Source: Dryococelus australis (Eukaryota; Arthropoda; Insecta; Phasmatodea; Phasmatidae). Taken from it: a stretch of DNA of 64,000 nt. Shown one piece after another: positions 24,100 through 37,505 of the stretch. Position 1 is the stretch's first letter, and every line of letters begins with the position of its first letter. The position numbers and the translations under genes are program-made. Under the pieces are notes generated by a model that had not been told where the DNA came from, made no database searches, and saw only the letters and a list, made by a program, of their open reading frames with translations. The stretch covers positions 61,907,251 to 61,971,250 of the forward strand of contig CM056994.1 of the NCBI GenBank assembly GCA_029891345.1, written 5' to 3'.

Positions 24100-27000
24100 A
24101 TGGCGGAGGCGCCTTTGCTTCCAACCTTCCCCTTAAGTGCACTCACAGTTAAAAATAAATTTAAGTACGACAGCAATTGGTGGAAGATAGACTTCCCAGT
24201 CTCGCTGCAATTTTTAATAAGAATAATAATTAAAAATGCTTACCATATTCCACCAACCCACAGGGTTGCACTACCTGGGAAAATCGTGCTGGTTAAAGAA
24301 ATTAAATTTCGACACAACAGTGGAGGCAACGGAGATTATACCTCCCATTTCAAATCACTGTGTAGTTACTCAACTTAAAGTTCACAGTAAAACTTGTAAG
24401 ACTCTAAAGTTAGAAAACGGATGAAGCCTCATATTCTCCACCACCCAGGGTTTCGCCCCCTGCCAGAGAGTAAAGCTAGTCCAGTACCCTAACCTGGCTA
24501 GAACTATAGTAAACGGTAGTGACACTGTGAACTTGTTAAATTCATTCAAAGCCACAATGTGCTGCACTAGTCAGCTAATTCCGGCCATGCCAGTGCGCGC
24601 GAGCAGAAAAAGTCGCATTGCCCTTTCCTCGGTACGACAAGACGTCCATCGTAGTGTAGTGAGAGTGTGTGTGTGTTTGCGCTTTCTTAAGAGTTAATGC
24701 ATATTAAATCATGGCCGCCTTTCGGACCGTTTGAACTTTGCCTAAAGCAAAAATTTCCACGAGGGTTTGTGCAGTGTGGAAATCATTTCTCAAACAGCTT
24801 ATGTGTGTGTGCATGTTAGCAATTAAGGCTCATGTATACAGACATGCGGAGATGAATAAAACACGGAGAGCTGCATCCAAAGACATCAGGAAATTTGTAA
24901 AACATGCAACACTTGACTTAAGCGATGCCAATCGTGCATTAGAGGCCAAACAAACAAAAAAGCCCGAGTTACCCACAAAGAATACTGATTTAATTGAATT
25001 TGAACACACGGCACCCACACAACAAGACTCAGCACTTGATTGTTCATTTTCAGACACAAGCGAATACACAGTATATCAAATCAGTACTAGTGGATATCTC
25101 CAACCCCGCCCACTTTCCACACTTCAGGCAACCAAGCCATTTTTAATTTCAATCTGGAGCACAAACACAGAAACTACAGAACACGAGTACACAAACATTG
25201 ATAACACAGAACATCAACATGTGAATGATACAAACGTGCCACAATTACCACAACCACTTAACACACAACAGCCAACTCACATCACCATGAAACACCAAGA
25301 ACCCACCCCCACATTGGCGGGTGAAAACCATGAGAATGTAGAGGAATTTCTAGAAGCTTACAATGAGGTCAGTGAAATTAATGAATAGTCTGAAATTGAA
25401 AAACGCAGGCGACTTATATTTTCATTACAAGGCACTGCCAAGAGAGCATATGAAAATTTATACCACGCACACCTATGCGAGCTCACGTGGCAACAGGTGG
25501 AAACAAAACTAAGAACAACAATCACACCGGTAGATTACACAGAACAGTGCCGATTTGGCTGCACACAAAAGTACAAAAAGCAAATGAAACATGCCAGGCT
25601 CACAATGAAACACTGATTTTCTACAGAAACAAGGAAGAACCACACTTACCAGAGGCAGAACTAATTAAAATCATCTGGAAATCGCTGCTACCAACAATCG
25701 CCGAGAAACTGATACCATTACAAAATGACACTCTTGAAAAACTCCTCCAGAATTTAAACACTATCGAGGTAGGTTTACACTGATACAAACAATTAATGGA
25801 AACACATAACAAAATTGCCGAACACAGCCAACTCCAGGAGGAAATCAAGACACTATAGGGTCAGTTATGCGCTTTAACACAAGAATTGCAAGAAAAGAAC
25901 ACCAACACAGCACCTCAAAAGAAATTTCAAACACACAAAACCACATTTCAACACCAACACAGATACCCCAAACATGTAATCATGCCAATAAACGCCAGGG
26001 CACAACATAACAAGCAAGTTCACGGAATACAGAAAAGGGAATATTTCAGAACCCATCCCAATAATAAGAATTCCCCGTACACCCACAACAGGCAGGCCCC
26101 TTAAGGGCATATTGCGGAAACCAGCACCCCACGCGGAATGACGGCAGTGAAAAGCATTTTCATGCCAGAACCAATTAGTCAGGGTCCTTACGATATACAA
26201 AGTCCAATCAGGCGTATACGCGGGACGTTAAAGTTACGGTTAAAAATTGCAAATCTGTAAAACCGGAAGTCAAGGTACAACGTGCTATTAACGCCTGTGA
26301 GGCATTGTTCGGTAAAAGAATCCCAACCAGAAGCTTCGCGGAAATCCAAAATTCAATTCCTGTGGGGAAAACATTTGGTTGCCACTGCAATCTACAAGTC
26401 AGAATAAATAAACTAATGTAAAACAAGTAAACATTGTAAACAAGTCACCAGGCATCATGTTCTGCGATGCAAATGTGGGTCAGAACAAATTACAAGTAAT
26501 TCTGACACCCACAACAAGGCCAAGCAGTTCAGAAAACAAAACACCACGCCCGTGAAAGCTGCCACTCCCCGCATCGCGGAAGCGGGAGCATGCATCGAAT
26601 GCGACCCGAAGGAATGTACGCATCAGCACAAAAGTGACGCCAGGGCGGCAAGGACTGCCTTCGTCGGCCCATGATCGCAAATGCCCTCCATGTGTGCATT
26701 GTCTTTGTACACAGGCCATCGAGCAGACACCTATCCATTGTTTCCCAATATAAATGTGAAATTTCAAGCAGATATTGCAGTGCATTTCCGTAATTTCAAA
26801 CAACACTTCGCGATTGGCGAAACAAAAATCAAGTTATCGCACACAGGAACACACACTGCTATAAACACAAACACGGAACTGATTGGCAGTGATGACAAGA
26901 CTCAGCGCAATCTGAGCCACCAGCTCTACTAGAAACATTACACTCAACAAATGCCGGTCGCCATGGATGAGCGCTGCATTGGTTATGTGAAAAGATCAAC

Positions 27001-29679
27001 ACCGCACGTCCTTGTGCGGCTTGGCATGAAAACTTACAACGCCTTATTGGACACAGGATATTCTCACTCCTGCATGGCGAATACTTTGATAAATAAAGAA
27101 AAAAGAACTCCAGTTAACAAAATATTTTTATTAATAGGTGCCACTGAAGATATAGAATTGCCTCAATTCAAAACAAAAGTTAATATAAATATTCATGGCC
27201 ACGACTTCTATCAAGAATTCTTATTAATTGACAACTTAAAATTAGACATTATTCTTGGAGTTGACTCTATTAAATATGATAATTTCGTCCCAGTTCTAAC
27301 CAAGGATATTATGTTCGTTTTTGCCTCAAATAATGATAAAATATTTGACATACCAATTATTACTAACTCAATTGAATATGATCGAAGCAACAGCATAGAG
27401 TTTCACATCAATAAGATAACTACTATGGATGATAACTCACAAGACGAATCACTAGGAAACATAAACTCTCAACTGGCACCAAATCAAATACAGGAACCAC
27501 AACAATTTATTAGAACAATACAGAGACTGTTTCGCCAGTTCAATAAACGAACTTACAGAAACCAATGCATTCAAAATCAAATTAGAACTGACAACGGACA
27601 AGCCAATCCACACACGTCCTTATAGGATTAATCCAAAATTGCAAGAAGAAGTATTAACACAAATACAGCAAATGCTAGACTCACAGATTATAACTCCTTC
27701 GGAATTTTCCAAGTTTAGTAATACCCAAACGACAGGGAGGTATCCGATTCCTCACAGACTTCAGATTATGGAATAAACATCAAAAAAAGGTACAGTACCC
27801 CATACATAGAATGGAAGACATAATAACAACACTACAAAATTCCAAATATATCATGTCCATAGACATGTTCAGTGGGTTCTATGATATACCTGTACACAAA
27901 GAATACAGAGAAAAACTAACATTTAGCATGGATGGAATAGGTTTATACAAGTACATCCAAATGCCTATGAGCATTGCTACAAGCTATATTTATTTATTCA
28001 ATTTTGTCGACATAATGCTCGGCATACATCGACGACATAAATATCATCAGGAATACTTTCATGGAATACTTAGGCAGCATCAGAAAAGTCATGGAACGTT
28101 TACGAAAATACAACGTAAATTAACAGAAAAAATGCAAATTTGCCTAATACAAGATCAAGATTTTCGGCCACTACATAACGCCAAAGGGTATTCAAACCGA
28201 TCCTGAGAAACTAATTACAATACAAAAATGGCCCCGCCTAAAAATATTAAACAGCTTTGGATGTTTCTTGGCCTCATGTCCTACCAAAGGTGGTACATAC
28301 TGAACTATGCACAAATAGCAGAACCATTAACCAAATTAACGAAAGACACCATACCATTTAATTGGTGAGCAAAAGAACAACTGGCATTCCAAAACCTAAA
28401 AACTGCACTGACTAACCCACCTATTTTGGCTAAATTCGACGACACACGGCGAACCATCCTTGTGTGCGACGTGTCCCAAAACAGCAATAGGCGTGGTACT
28501 TTTGCAAGAACAGCCAACTACCAAGGAACGCTCCATAATTGCTTCCACGTCCAAAAAAAGTGTCGTTAAACGAAAAAAAATGGTCAGCAATAAAAATTGA
28601 GCTATCGGCCATCAAGTATTTTGTTATATATTTAAACAGTACCTGTTCGGACGAAAATTCGTCATCGAAATGGCTCATGCGAGCTTATGCTACCTAAAGT
28701 CCATGGCAGAACATAATATGCGCATCTAGAAAATGGCCATCGCACTAACCAAGTATAATTTTGAAGCAAGGATAGTAAAGAGAAAATCAAACATGCTCAC
28801 AGATGCAATGAGCCGTATACCCACAGTAGGAATAGTTGACACTACAACAATTACTGTTAACAATACAACTTGTAAGGTAAAACGATATTTCCTACAGTAT
28901 CCAACAGTTTAAAAAACATTAGCAGAATCACTTCTACAAGATCTTACCAAAGATAACGAAATAAAGAACACGATTTTCAAATATATCACAAATAACTGGA
29001 CCGAGATCAAACAACTAATTAATTACGATCTCCACGCCATGGACAAAGCTCGCATGGCTAAAATGATCATTAATGAAGAGTATCTGCCTCTTCAGGCCAT
29101 CGCAAATACGGTCACCACAGTTTATAATGTCAATCTAGACATAATCATGCAAAAACAATTAAAAACATATATACCACAGGCCTTGACGCCCGATTATTGC
29201 TGCAGTCTAATTGTTTATGACAACAATGAAAGAGTGTCTTACCTCCCAGTTTATATTCATGAACAGGAATATGTTAAAGTCAACAGCAACTCTCATATTT
29301 TTATAGTGCCCATTATTTACCAGGTAACGTCACTGTTTCTTGCAGTGTACGTTAATGACCTCCATATCAAGCAATTAAAAGTAGTATTGGCCAATCCAGA
29401 AAATACTACACCCAAATACCGATGGCTCGCAAGATAATATTCTATCTCCATAAACTGTGACATTTATATGAAACAACACAGACCCTCAGGGGAATGAAAA
29501 CTTACTCTAGTAGCGAAATATTGTTCCCAAAATAATTCCAGTGCAACATGATGCTCTCCTAGGGGGCATTTTGTCAGTTTATAACCCCTAGAAAAATTAA
29601 AACTGTGTATTTTTGGGATACCATGAATAAAAATGTAAAGGATTATATAAAGAATTGTCCTGTGTGCCAATGCAAAAAG

Positions 29680-31096
29680 CAAGGGCGTATCCTGAAAATT
29701 TTAGCAAGGCATGCAACACAAAACTTACTTTGTCGCTTCGCTTTGCACAAAGGAATTAAATATTATAAATATTAATAAATAACAAAGTAAAAATAAAAGG
29801 TTGCTCGAAATGTCTTTAGCTCTTTAGTACCCTTTTCCTCTCACTCTTACCTTCATTTGGGTTGCTTTGATCTCAAAAGTTACGTGAGGGTTAATACCCT
29901 CACGTAGGTGTAAGTGAAGTGCAAGAGATCTGTACACTGTCAATCCTGAAGTAAATTGAAGTATTGAAGTAATACAAAAATATATAAATCACCACACTCA
30001 AATACCTCGACACATATCACTGAACATAATTAAACCCTAAATAAAATCATAAGTGACACTTTAAATTAAGAAAATCATTGACAAGATACTTCAGGTTGTA
30101 GGATGAAGAAAATAAAAGAAATTAATCCCTAGGGTATCATGTAGTATTAGTGTGGGCATTAATTAAAAAAAGGTATTGTAGCCAATTTTTAAAGAAAACC
30201 ATTTTAATGTTCCAAATGAAAGAAAAGAGAAACATAAATCCAGGTGATAAATAGCAAGATTCACTGGTCAGATCAAATAATTTAAAATTTCACATTTCAA
30301 ATTTCAAAATTCTTTTAAACCCCCTAAATTCACAAGACAGTTCAATTCGCTAGTAGTAAATCACTTAAATTAGGGCTAAGGCTAAGTTACATTTATTCTT
30401 ATTAACAGGAATAATTTAAAATCTGTTAAAAATGTCGATATTTGTCTGTCTAAAAACATAATTGAAAAGTAATTTAAAATTACTTCTGAATGTTCAGAAA
30501 ACATAATTTACTTTTAAGTTGTATGTTTTCAAGAATTATTTCCATTGTAGCATTTACCCTACCATTAACAGAAACGATTTATTAAATAAACTTATAACAA
30601 TGTCAGTTCAACAGTCACCATTCTTTTTGCTAAACTATTGTTAAAATGAAAAATACTAATTCAAATGTAACAGTAGAACACGCAAATAATCAATCACTAA
30701 AAATTAAATATAAAGATATAAACTCACTTGCTAGCACTCTGAATGCAATGTCACCTTGTGCATGCATTTGCTACATTTTGCGTAAGCTTGCTGTGACATC
30801 ACACTAGCTGAACGAGGGTTGAGAATACAACAGTGCTACACCTCGGCGTTTCAGGGAACTATAACGATCGATTATCGAAACACGCATTGTGCGCGCCTCC
30901 CCTCAGCACCTTGCCGCGAATTTTTGAGTAACTATTAGCTTGAGGCGTGCAACTCAGTCCCATGTGTAGCGAGGAAACAAAAATTTATTTTTAATTAAAA
31001 GAAAAATGGGAAGTATATGGATAAGAAATATGTTCGTGTTTGAGTTTTATTAAAGCATGCACTGCATTCATTGCATTCAAGGAGAATATGCCGCTG
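29680..31096. mobile_element. non-autonomous hAT-like element inside fossil A
   Basis: This is a 1.4-kb AT-rich, non-coding block. Its ends are CAAGGGCGTATCCTG (left) and the complement of CAGCGGCATATTCTCC (right), which resemble each other and the CAGGGGCGTATCC-type termini of hAT elements. Diverged short repeats (TGCAAAAAG / TGCAAAGCG) flank it, consistent with an 8-bp target duplication. It separates two integrase segments of fossil A, so it arrived after A. No transposase is present. Confidence 0.7.
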
Positions 31097-31515
31097 CAAA
31101 GCGTCTAATCAAAAACCAATTGGCCAAATGACGCCTATAACGCCCCCACCTCATCTCCACTCGTGGAACATTGATGCTAAGGATCCATTACAAACGTCAG
31201 CACGTGGCAACAGATTTGTACTGGTTATGACAGAATTTGCCAACCGTTATGCTGTTGCCCATCCAGCAAAAACCATAGATGCGACAACCTGGGCAAATTT
31301 CCTCAAATATATTATTCTACAGTTTGGCTGTCCAGAAAACATTCTTATGACAGAGGCACATCTTTCAACAATGAAATTATGTCTGAACTTCTTCGTAAAC
31401 CTCACAGAAGGCATCTCCTTATATTCCATAAATGAAATACTCAAGAAAGACTGGATAATTTTGCACAAATTTGCCGAGTGTTGAATATGTGTCTAGTCAA
31501 AGCAATGTAATTTAT

Positions 31516-31623
31516 ACCTCTGTGTTGTCAGTTATATCGCAGGAACATTTCAGTTATGCAAGTATGTCCATTATTGCGGCCTTGATGGTAGCCCTAGGAA
31601 TGCTTTACTATAAACTAGTCTAA
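31516..31623 (+). pseudogene. envelope C-terminal remnant of fossil A
   Basis: A 35-codon open stretch ends in a hydrophobic span (SIIAALMVALGMLYYKLV) immediately before a stop. It lies after the integrase and before the 3' LTR, where Gypsy elements with envelope genes (errantivirus-like) have the envelope membrane anchor. The rest of the envelope is not recognised. The call rests on position and hydrophobicity only. Confidence 0.45.
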
Positions 31624-33236
31624 ATATATATTTTGCTGGAGAAGGCTGTTTAAGATAGAGTAAATAAAGATGTGCCAAACAGTCAATGAATAATAATTGT
31701 TTACAGTAGAGCAAAATCAAAGATTATTATGAGAGTACAAATAAATCATTACACAGGCAGTGATAAGATTATGTGGCACGGCAAAGAAAATAATTTAAGT
31801 AAATTTAGCAATGTGCCCCAGCCGGCACAATAGGGTTGTAAAAATTTTTTTACCTCCTATAAACTGTTCATACGCCACAAACTTGCTTGCTGTGACGACA
31901 GCACATTCTTTCAACTGACAAAGTAACTGATATTTTATACAGTCAGCATTGTTGCCAGTAGAGCATGGAAAGAATCAGGATTGTTGCAGTTTGATTTAAA
32001 GTTACTCTCTAGAGAGCACATCTGGCAGGAATTCCCATACAATGATCACGCCATACTGACCAAAATTATATGTGTTTAAGTAATAGCAGGTCTGTTGTAA
32101 ATATGTAAATAAATTTTGAATCATCCGCAGATAAGCACTGCAATTACCTTGTTTAGATAAGACAACATTTGAATATCATATAATTTATAAACCTTAGAAA
32201 CTAAGACTGAAAAAAAAAATTTATTTCTTAGGGTAAAATAATGTTTGTACAAATTCTTAATTTAACTGAATTCTACTCACGATTTCATATAATAAGTCTA
32301 GAATCACTAGTTTCATTTCAAATGGTACTACGGTGTACTTGTAATTCATAAATTGTGTATGTATTTTTCCACTTTTCCACGTACCTTAAGCAGTCAGTGC
32401 CAGTGGATTTTACTTTGCTAAACATATTTTCATGGAGTAGCTTACATATTTTATTGAGCCGAGCACACGGAGCCTGATTACACGAAACCATAGTGGCCTA
32501 ATATAATTGTGCTGGCACACACAAACTAAAATAGACTAATTCAAAGATGAAATCATAGTTGTGCATGTATCTGTTCTATTACAAAAGATATATAATTAAG
32601 TGTAAAGGAAATGCACAAATGTATACTATTCTTTTATTTGTTTTCAAAGGTACCATATACCAGTACATTAAAACGTACAGTAAGTTTAAATGAAAGGCAT
32701 AACTGCATAATATTCTGTAGCATGTTATATTCTCTTGTACATCAGTACGTACCAACATACAATTAAGGGCACAGATCAAAATTTGTTTTAATTGTTCATT
32801 AATTTTAATTTATCAGTATGTAACAATGAATTAGCATGTGTAAAATATGCATAATTATTAATGCCACAATAATGACAGTAAAAATGTTTAAAAATATATT
32901 TGCATAACTGCAAATTTCATTTATCCAAAAGAGCTCTTACATTTTCAGACATAACGTCTTTTGTTGTAAATGTAAACAATATCCCTAAACTCACGACTGA
33001 CGGCGCCCTAGGGACAAATTTAAATAAGTGAGCGATGGACACACTTTCATAAAACCCTGATGGTTGCTGCGCACAAGAGAGACCTCTTCCAGTGACATAC
33101 CACAACGCCATACTGATGGCACTTGGGCCAACCCTTCGCCGCAGAGCCGCCCAACTCTTCACCGACCCGACCTCACTCAGTACCTTCCTACTTTTTGGAA
33201 GGCCCCATACTCTCATGCCGGGACGTATGAGTTTCG
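31624..33236. other. fossil A 3' region, unassigned
   Basis: This AT-rich stretch lies between the envelope remnant and the 3' LTR. A 99-codon minus-strand frame (32,917-33,216) has no known motif. Part of this stretch may be foreign insertion. Confidence 0.4.
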
Positions 33237-33258
33237 TGGAAAATGGGGGGCCATGATG

Positions 33259-33826
33259 TGGTCACCAGTAGCTAGGGCTGGCAGGCGACATGCAAGAGCA
33301 CAGGATGGCGCGACCTCGACGAGCCCGGCTGGTTTGAAAACACCCCCGCCAGGGAAAAGTATTGAGGCCGGTGTCGGCACTATATAAGTCTAGGGCGATG
33401 GCGGCTCGTGGTCATTTTTAATCCAGATGTCAGAAGGACGACTCTTGGAGAGGACCACCAGGCCCGGGGTCCCCCTTCGACTCTGCTGCCACCATCGAGG
33501 AGGTCCACACGTAGACACTGATGCTATCACCAGGGTAAATATACCCCCAGTAGGATGCCCTACAACGTGATGTATTAGAGATAATCGTGGCATAACTTGG
33601 ACACCATCGGAGTCAGTGAGCACCTTAAATACTCTTATTCTAGTCTTGCCATAAGGAAACTATACTGATAATACTACTTGTAAAGTAACGCCATGGCCTG
33701 TTCATGTAAGAAACTGCATAGTTGCTGTGAGTTAAATAAACTTAGTGTCTGGTATACTGGAGTGCTCTGTCTATCTAGCTACTACCATCCCCCTTATTGC
33801 GTGACTTGGTCCCCTCAGGACATGCC
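33259..33826 (+). repeat. 3' LTR of fossil A
   Basis: This matches the 5' LTR at 23,526. It contains TATATAAGT at 33,381 and AATAAA at 33,735-33,740. It is preceded by the purine-rich GGAAAATGGGGGG. The minus-strand reverse transcriptase of fossil B resumes directly after it. Confidence 0.85.
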
Positions 33827-34365
33827 ACAGCACAGTGCCCTTCCTGTCACAATGTCATCAAGTTAAACCTGGCAGATTTCTAAAACGAAGTCTTTTTCCA
33901 TCAGGCGTTCGAAGGCGGCTGGGGCATTACACAGCCCAAGAGACATAAATTTGAAATATCAGGGTCCTTTCTCTTGTCTACAAAATGCAGTATCTTCCTG
34001 GTCTTCTGGGGCCACCTGTGCGAGGTGGCCCTCAGTACCTTCTTCATGTCCAAAGTACAAAATAATTGCGAACCTGCTAGGCTGTTTAGTATTTTGTCTC
34101 TCCTTGGAAATGGATAAGACTCTTTATTTGTCACATTATTAAGCTGGCGATAATCTACACAAAACCTTATGGAGTAATATATCTTCTTAAGAAATACGAC
34201 GGGGGAATACCCTGGACGAACTGATGGTTCTATCACATCTAAATCCTTCATTTCCTTCATAATTGCCTCAACTGTCTCATGCATAGCTAGCAGCAGTCAT
34301 CTTGGTGGCTGCTTTGTGGGTCTGGCATCTCCTGTACCAATAAAAGGGCAGGTCACATTAGTACT

Positions 34366-34605
34366 TATAGGCTGTTCACGGTAAAGTGAGCACTTTTGGG
34401 CCCCTTGTAATTTTTTTCTCTCAGCCATGTTTTATCCTTAAACCACCTTTTAAAATAAATATTGCCATGCAAGTAATAAATACAGTGTGCATATTCCACC
34501 AAACTCAGAAGTTAACCTCTAAGGCTAAAATAAAATATATATTTCGCCTAATATTACAAACGAGAGGGGTTTCAAAAGAGTTCACTTTAACATGGACAGC
34601 CTATA
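34366..34605. mobile_element. MITE, family 1, inserted in Gypsy fossil B
   Basis: The ends are GGCTGTTCACGGTAAAGTGA and a degraded complement (GTTCACTTTAACATGGACAG then CCTATA), with TA on both sides. It is 240 bp and the interior is like the copy at 8,970. It splits the pol text of fossil B just upstream of the reverse transcriptase, so it is younger than B. Confidence 0.9.
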
Positions 34606-35154
34606 CAAGGTTATTTGGTTCACACACGAATGTGTCCCTATTTCTCTGTAGTAACATACTTCTCCTGTCGCCAGTTAAGGTTTTCTCTTGTTGTTGCTAG
34701 CAGTTCCTCCAGTACTGCTGGTAATAGACATTCGATTTGTTTTACTCTAGAAGTTTCTGGAACATTTGGAAGTACCTGTGTGACCTGTTTGCAAACCCTT
34801 ATCTATTTATTATTCTAACTGGCAAACTGTGGGAATTTGAAAAGATCAAAGTCCTTGCTACAACAACACTGCCTGGCAGGATTCCACCTTTCTCTGATAG
34901 AGTTAGACCCAAATTTCTGACAAATTTCCCTTGACATCTGCCTGTAATGACAACTTCACTACAAGCTAGTAGCATACTGGGCTAGCAACAGACTGCCGAG
35001 CAGCTCATTGGCTAGGATAAATCTTGCTATGTTGACACCAGAAACTCGTTACTGCCTACCCATATTGCTCTAAGTTGAGTATGGATACAGCACTTCAGAC
35101 TACAAAGTACATCAAGCCCCAGAATACATTCATATTCTATTTCTGCTATGTATA

Positions 35155-35695
35155 CAGGATGTATCTAAACTATTGTAACAAAGTGAGGGAGGTGATTCCA
35201 GGGATAAAAACATCCAAAAATGTTCTTACGAACATGTGTCCTGCAATGTGTTGTTATTGAATTACATGCCATACATTGGCCACATCAGAGATGATACTCC
35301 AAGAGTCCACCATGGGCAACAATGTAAGTGTGGCAACACCTCATCATGGACTGGCGAAGCCTCGCGAAGATACATGATTCAAGTCGAACAACTGCACAGG
35401 CATTATTGATGAACTGTTCCAAGTTGTTGGTGTCGTAAACCAACATAGCATATACCACACTTTTAATGTGAATCAAGGTCAGGAGTCTAGATAAGCAAAT
35501 GCATTGGACCACAATGCCCAGTCCAACATAAGAACACAGTAAGTGGAAGTAGTGATATAGGTTACCACAAAGTGAAGTACCTATAAATCAGTAACAGTTC
35601 TTTGTGGGACATATGTTCTTGGGACTAATCTTGCTTGTTTTGATCCCATGAATCGCATCCCAAAGTTTGTTACAATAGTTTAGATACACCTTCTA
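35155..35695 (-). mobile_element. mariner-like element, internally deleted
   Basis: The two ends are inverted copies of GTATCTAAACTATTGTAACA (about 35,160-35,180 and 35,667-35,690). Between them the minus strand carries the C-terminal end of a mariner-like transposase (35,285-35,512): NLEQFINNACAVVRLESCIF, then FARLRQSMMRC and HGGLLEYHL. In insect relatives this follows the third catalytic region ('PLDFFLWG..KS.VY'). The N-terminal two thirds are missing, making this a deletion derivative. It lies within the gag-pol region of fossil B. Confidence 0.75.
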
Positions 35696-36934
35696 AATCA
35701 TGCTCTCGGTTAGGGTTACCAAGATCACTTTTCTCTTACCTTTAAGTGTTGTGGCCTTACCTCTTATAGTATCCAAATATTAATGTCCCATACTGACACT
35801 GTGCGATCGCGGGAGGGGTGGGGGGGAGTCAGAGGATATCTGGTGTTACTACTGTTATGGTCGTCCTAGTGTCGACGACAATCTGGAAAAAGGAACATCA
35901 TTCTAGCTCTGCTCCACTAGTATTGCATCCCAATTCTGTTTAACCTATCATACATGTAAGAATATTGGAACCTTCCCTCCAGCAGTCATCGACCTTCGCC
36001 ACCAAATGCCGGTGTTTATAAGTTTTCCGAATGGGTTGTACTCTTTCCTGTCTCTTGCTGCCTATTTTCCCACTACTGCTGCTGGTGGTGGTTTTGGCAG
36101 GAGGCAGCGAAGCTTTGTAGCGTGAACCCTGGGAGTGATATCCCTCATGTCTCCTGCATCTTATCCAGTGCATTTTTGATGCCGCAGTCATCTTCGATCA
36201 GTGTCACTACCTATACTGGACGTCGGCCTGCGGACCCGTCTTGCTGACTCCACCTCCAATGCTCGAGCTAGGCCATCCTGCATGTTGTGGGGTGCAGCGA
36301 GGCACACCGATTTCTGTAGCTCTGTGTCAGTGATGGCATCAATGAAGAAGACGACTGCCATAATATCACATACCTTCTCGGAGCACCCTTACAGAGATAA
36401 TTGGGACAACAGCATGTCTTGCTAAAGCTTCTGTACTGGCTCTCCTGATCGCTGGGTGCAGCTTCGCAGTTTGGCATGGTGAGAACTTCGCAGGTATCGT
36501 TCCTCGAAATGTAACTGTAAGGCCGACACCAGTGTAGGGTACTCCAGTCGCTGTCACTCTGGCACAGATTGCAGAATGTTCAGTGCAGGGCCTCTCAGTA
36601 CAGTGGCGAGGTGGTAAGCCTGCTATTCGTCTGACCAGCCATTCAGGATGGTGGCTATTTTAAACTGGTGTTGGTACTCCTACCATATCTGGCCTTCATA
36701 ACAGCCGAGCTTTGCACCCTCTTCTCCACTACTGCTGTGCGACACCAATGCTGCAGAGCTGCTGACTTTCCTCTGAGTTTGCTGTATCGGTTACGACTTG
36801 CACTGCTTCCCCAGTTTTGCTGGCAGCCGGTGTGGTGATAATGGAATTTCACTGTTGAAGAAAGCACCGCCATTCCTTCTCTGATGTGCTCATTTCTACA
36901 TTTCTTTCCATTCTCGACAGTGTCTATCCTTTTG

Positions 36935-37505
36935 TTTTAGTGTTAACTAAACTGCTCAAAAAAGTTTTGCATCAGAGATGTATTGTACCAAAAATACCAT
37001 AACATAACATTTCCCTTTTATGTAAGCATGTTACAAATTCATATTAAAAAACATGATAATTGCAAAGTGTTTCATTTGCATTATCATAACAATAAACAAA
37101 ATACACTACCTGTCTGTTTGTTTGGGTGACACCATTGTTCTCTTCTCTTTTATTGTCACTCTCTATATGGATCAATACCGTATGTGAACTCCTCGAGAAC
37201 ACACAAGATCACTGATATGCCGAGACATACTGATAATGAGGTTATCCAGTCGCTCTTGTGGCAAGTTGCCATATTCTGTCTAGCCCATATCAACTCCTAT
37301 ACATTGCTGGGTTGTTGATGGCATGCTTGAATGGCAGTTTTCATAAAGTCTCAGGCTTGCTCTATGCAATTCATGTCTGGACTTACTGCTGGCTAATTCA
37401 TTCTTTGAATACCGCTTTGTTAACAGTATTGTTCAACGACTATTGCCCGGTTTGTGCGGGCATTATCATCTACCAGTTGAAACATTCCACCAAATGAGGG
37501 TGGAC
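36935..37505 (-). mobile_element. Tc1-like transposon, C-terminal part and one end
   Basis: Minus-strand translation shows the second catalytic Asp in QLVDDNARTNRAIVVEQY (about 37,430-37,480) and the final Glu block AVSPDMNCIEQA (about 37,355-37,395). The spacing is near that of the DD34E Tc1 family (FQQDNARPH ... SPDLNPIEHAWD). One terminal repeat, AACTGCTCAAAAAAGTTTTG, lies at about 36,951. Stops interrupt the frame. The 5' half is missing: at about 37,505 the sequence passes directly into the BEL/Pao integrase. Confidence 0.8.

Larger units (their letters stand above)
23526..33826 (+). mobile_element. Gypsy-type LTR retrotransposon fossil A with envelope remnant
   Basis: The plus-strand element is bounded by two related LTRs (23,526-24,099 and 33,259-33,826). 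The parts are gag (about 24,740-26,930, with the gag-like stretch HENVEEFLEAYNEVSEIN), protease (about 26,950-27,300, MKTYNALLDTGYSHSCM), reverse transcriptase (about 27,500-28,250, SIDMFSGFYDIPV), RNase H (about 28,400-28,750), integrase (29,450-29,680 and 31,097-31,480, with NRFVLVMTEFANRYAVAHPA) and an envelope C-terminal membrane segment (31,516-31,623). A purine-rich tract (about 33,237-33,250) precedes the 3' LTR. A hAT-like element is inserted in the integrase (29,680-31,096). It lies in the reverse transcriptase of fossil B. It is broken, with at least ten breaks. LTRs are roughly 85-90% identical by eye, so the insertion is old. Confidence 0.85.
19957..36930 (-). mobile_element. Gypsy-type LTR retrotransposon fossil B (minus strand, multiply interrupted)
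   Basis: The parts, read on the minus strand from right to left, are: gag remnant (about 36,900-35,900, including VCLAAPHNMQ-like text), pol linker upstream of RT (about 35,000-34,610), reverse transcriptase (34,365-33,827 and 23,525-22,950, with SIRFCVDYRQLNNVTNKESY and FCTLDMK), integrase (about 22,520-21,480, with HSDQGRNFEAAVFQD and HAQSNGIAEKLNHTLEQYL), then polypurine tract and 3' LTR (19,957-21,374). It is interrupted by Gypsy A (23,526-33,826), a family-1 MITE (34,366-34,605) and a mariner-like relic (about 35,155-35,695). It is broken throughout, with well over ten breaks. It must be older than A, which sits inside it. No intact 5' LTR is assigned; the LTR at 41,421-42,065 is a candidate. 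Confidence 0.8.

Noticed and set aside
32917-33216. 99-codon minus-strand frame just before the 3' LTR of Gypsy A
   Set aside because: No motif; lies in the 3' untranslated part of A and on the opposite strand. Kept only as unassigned.
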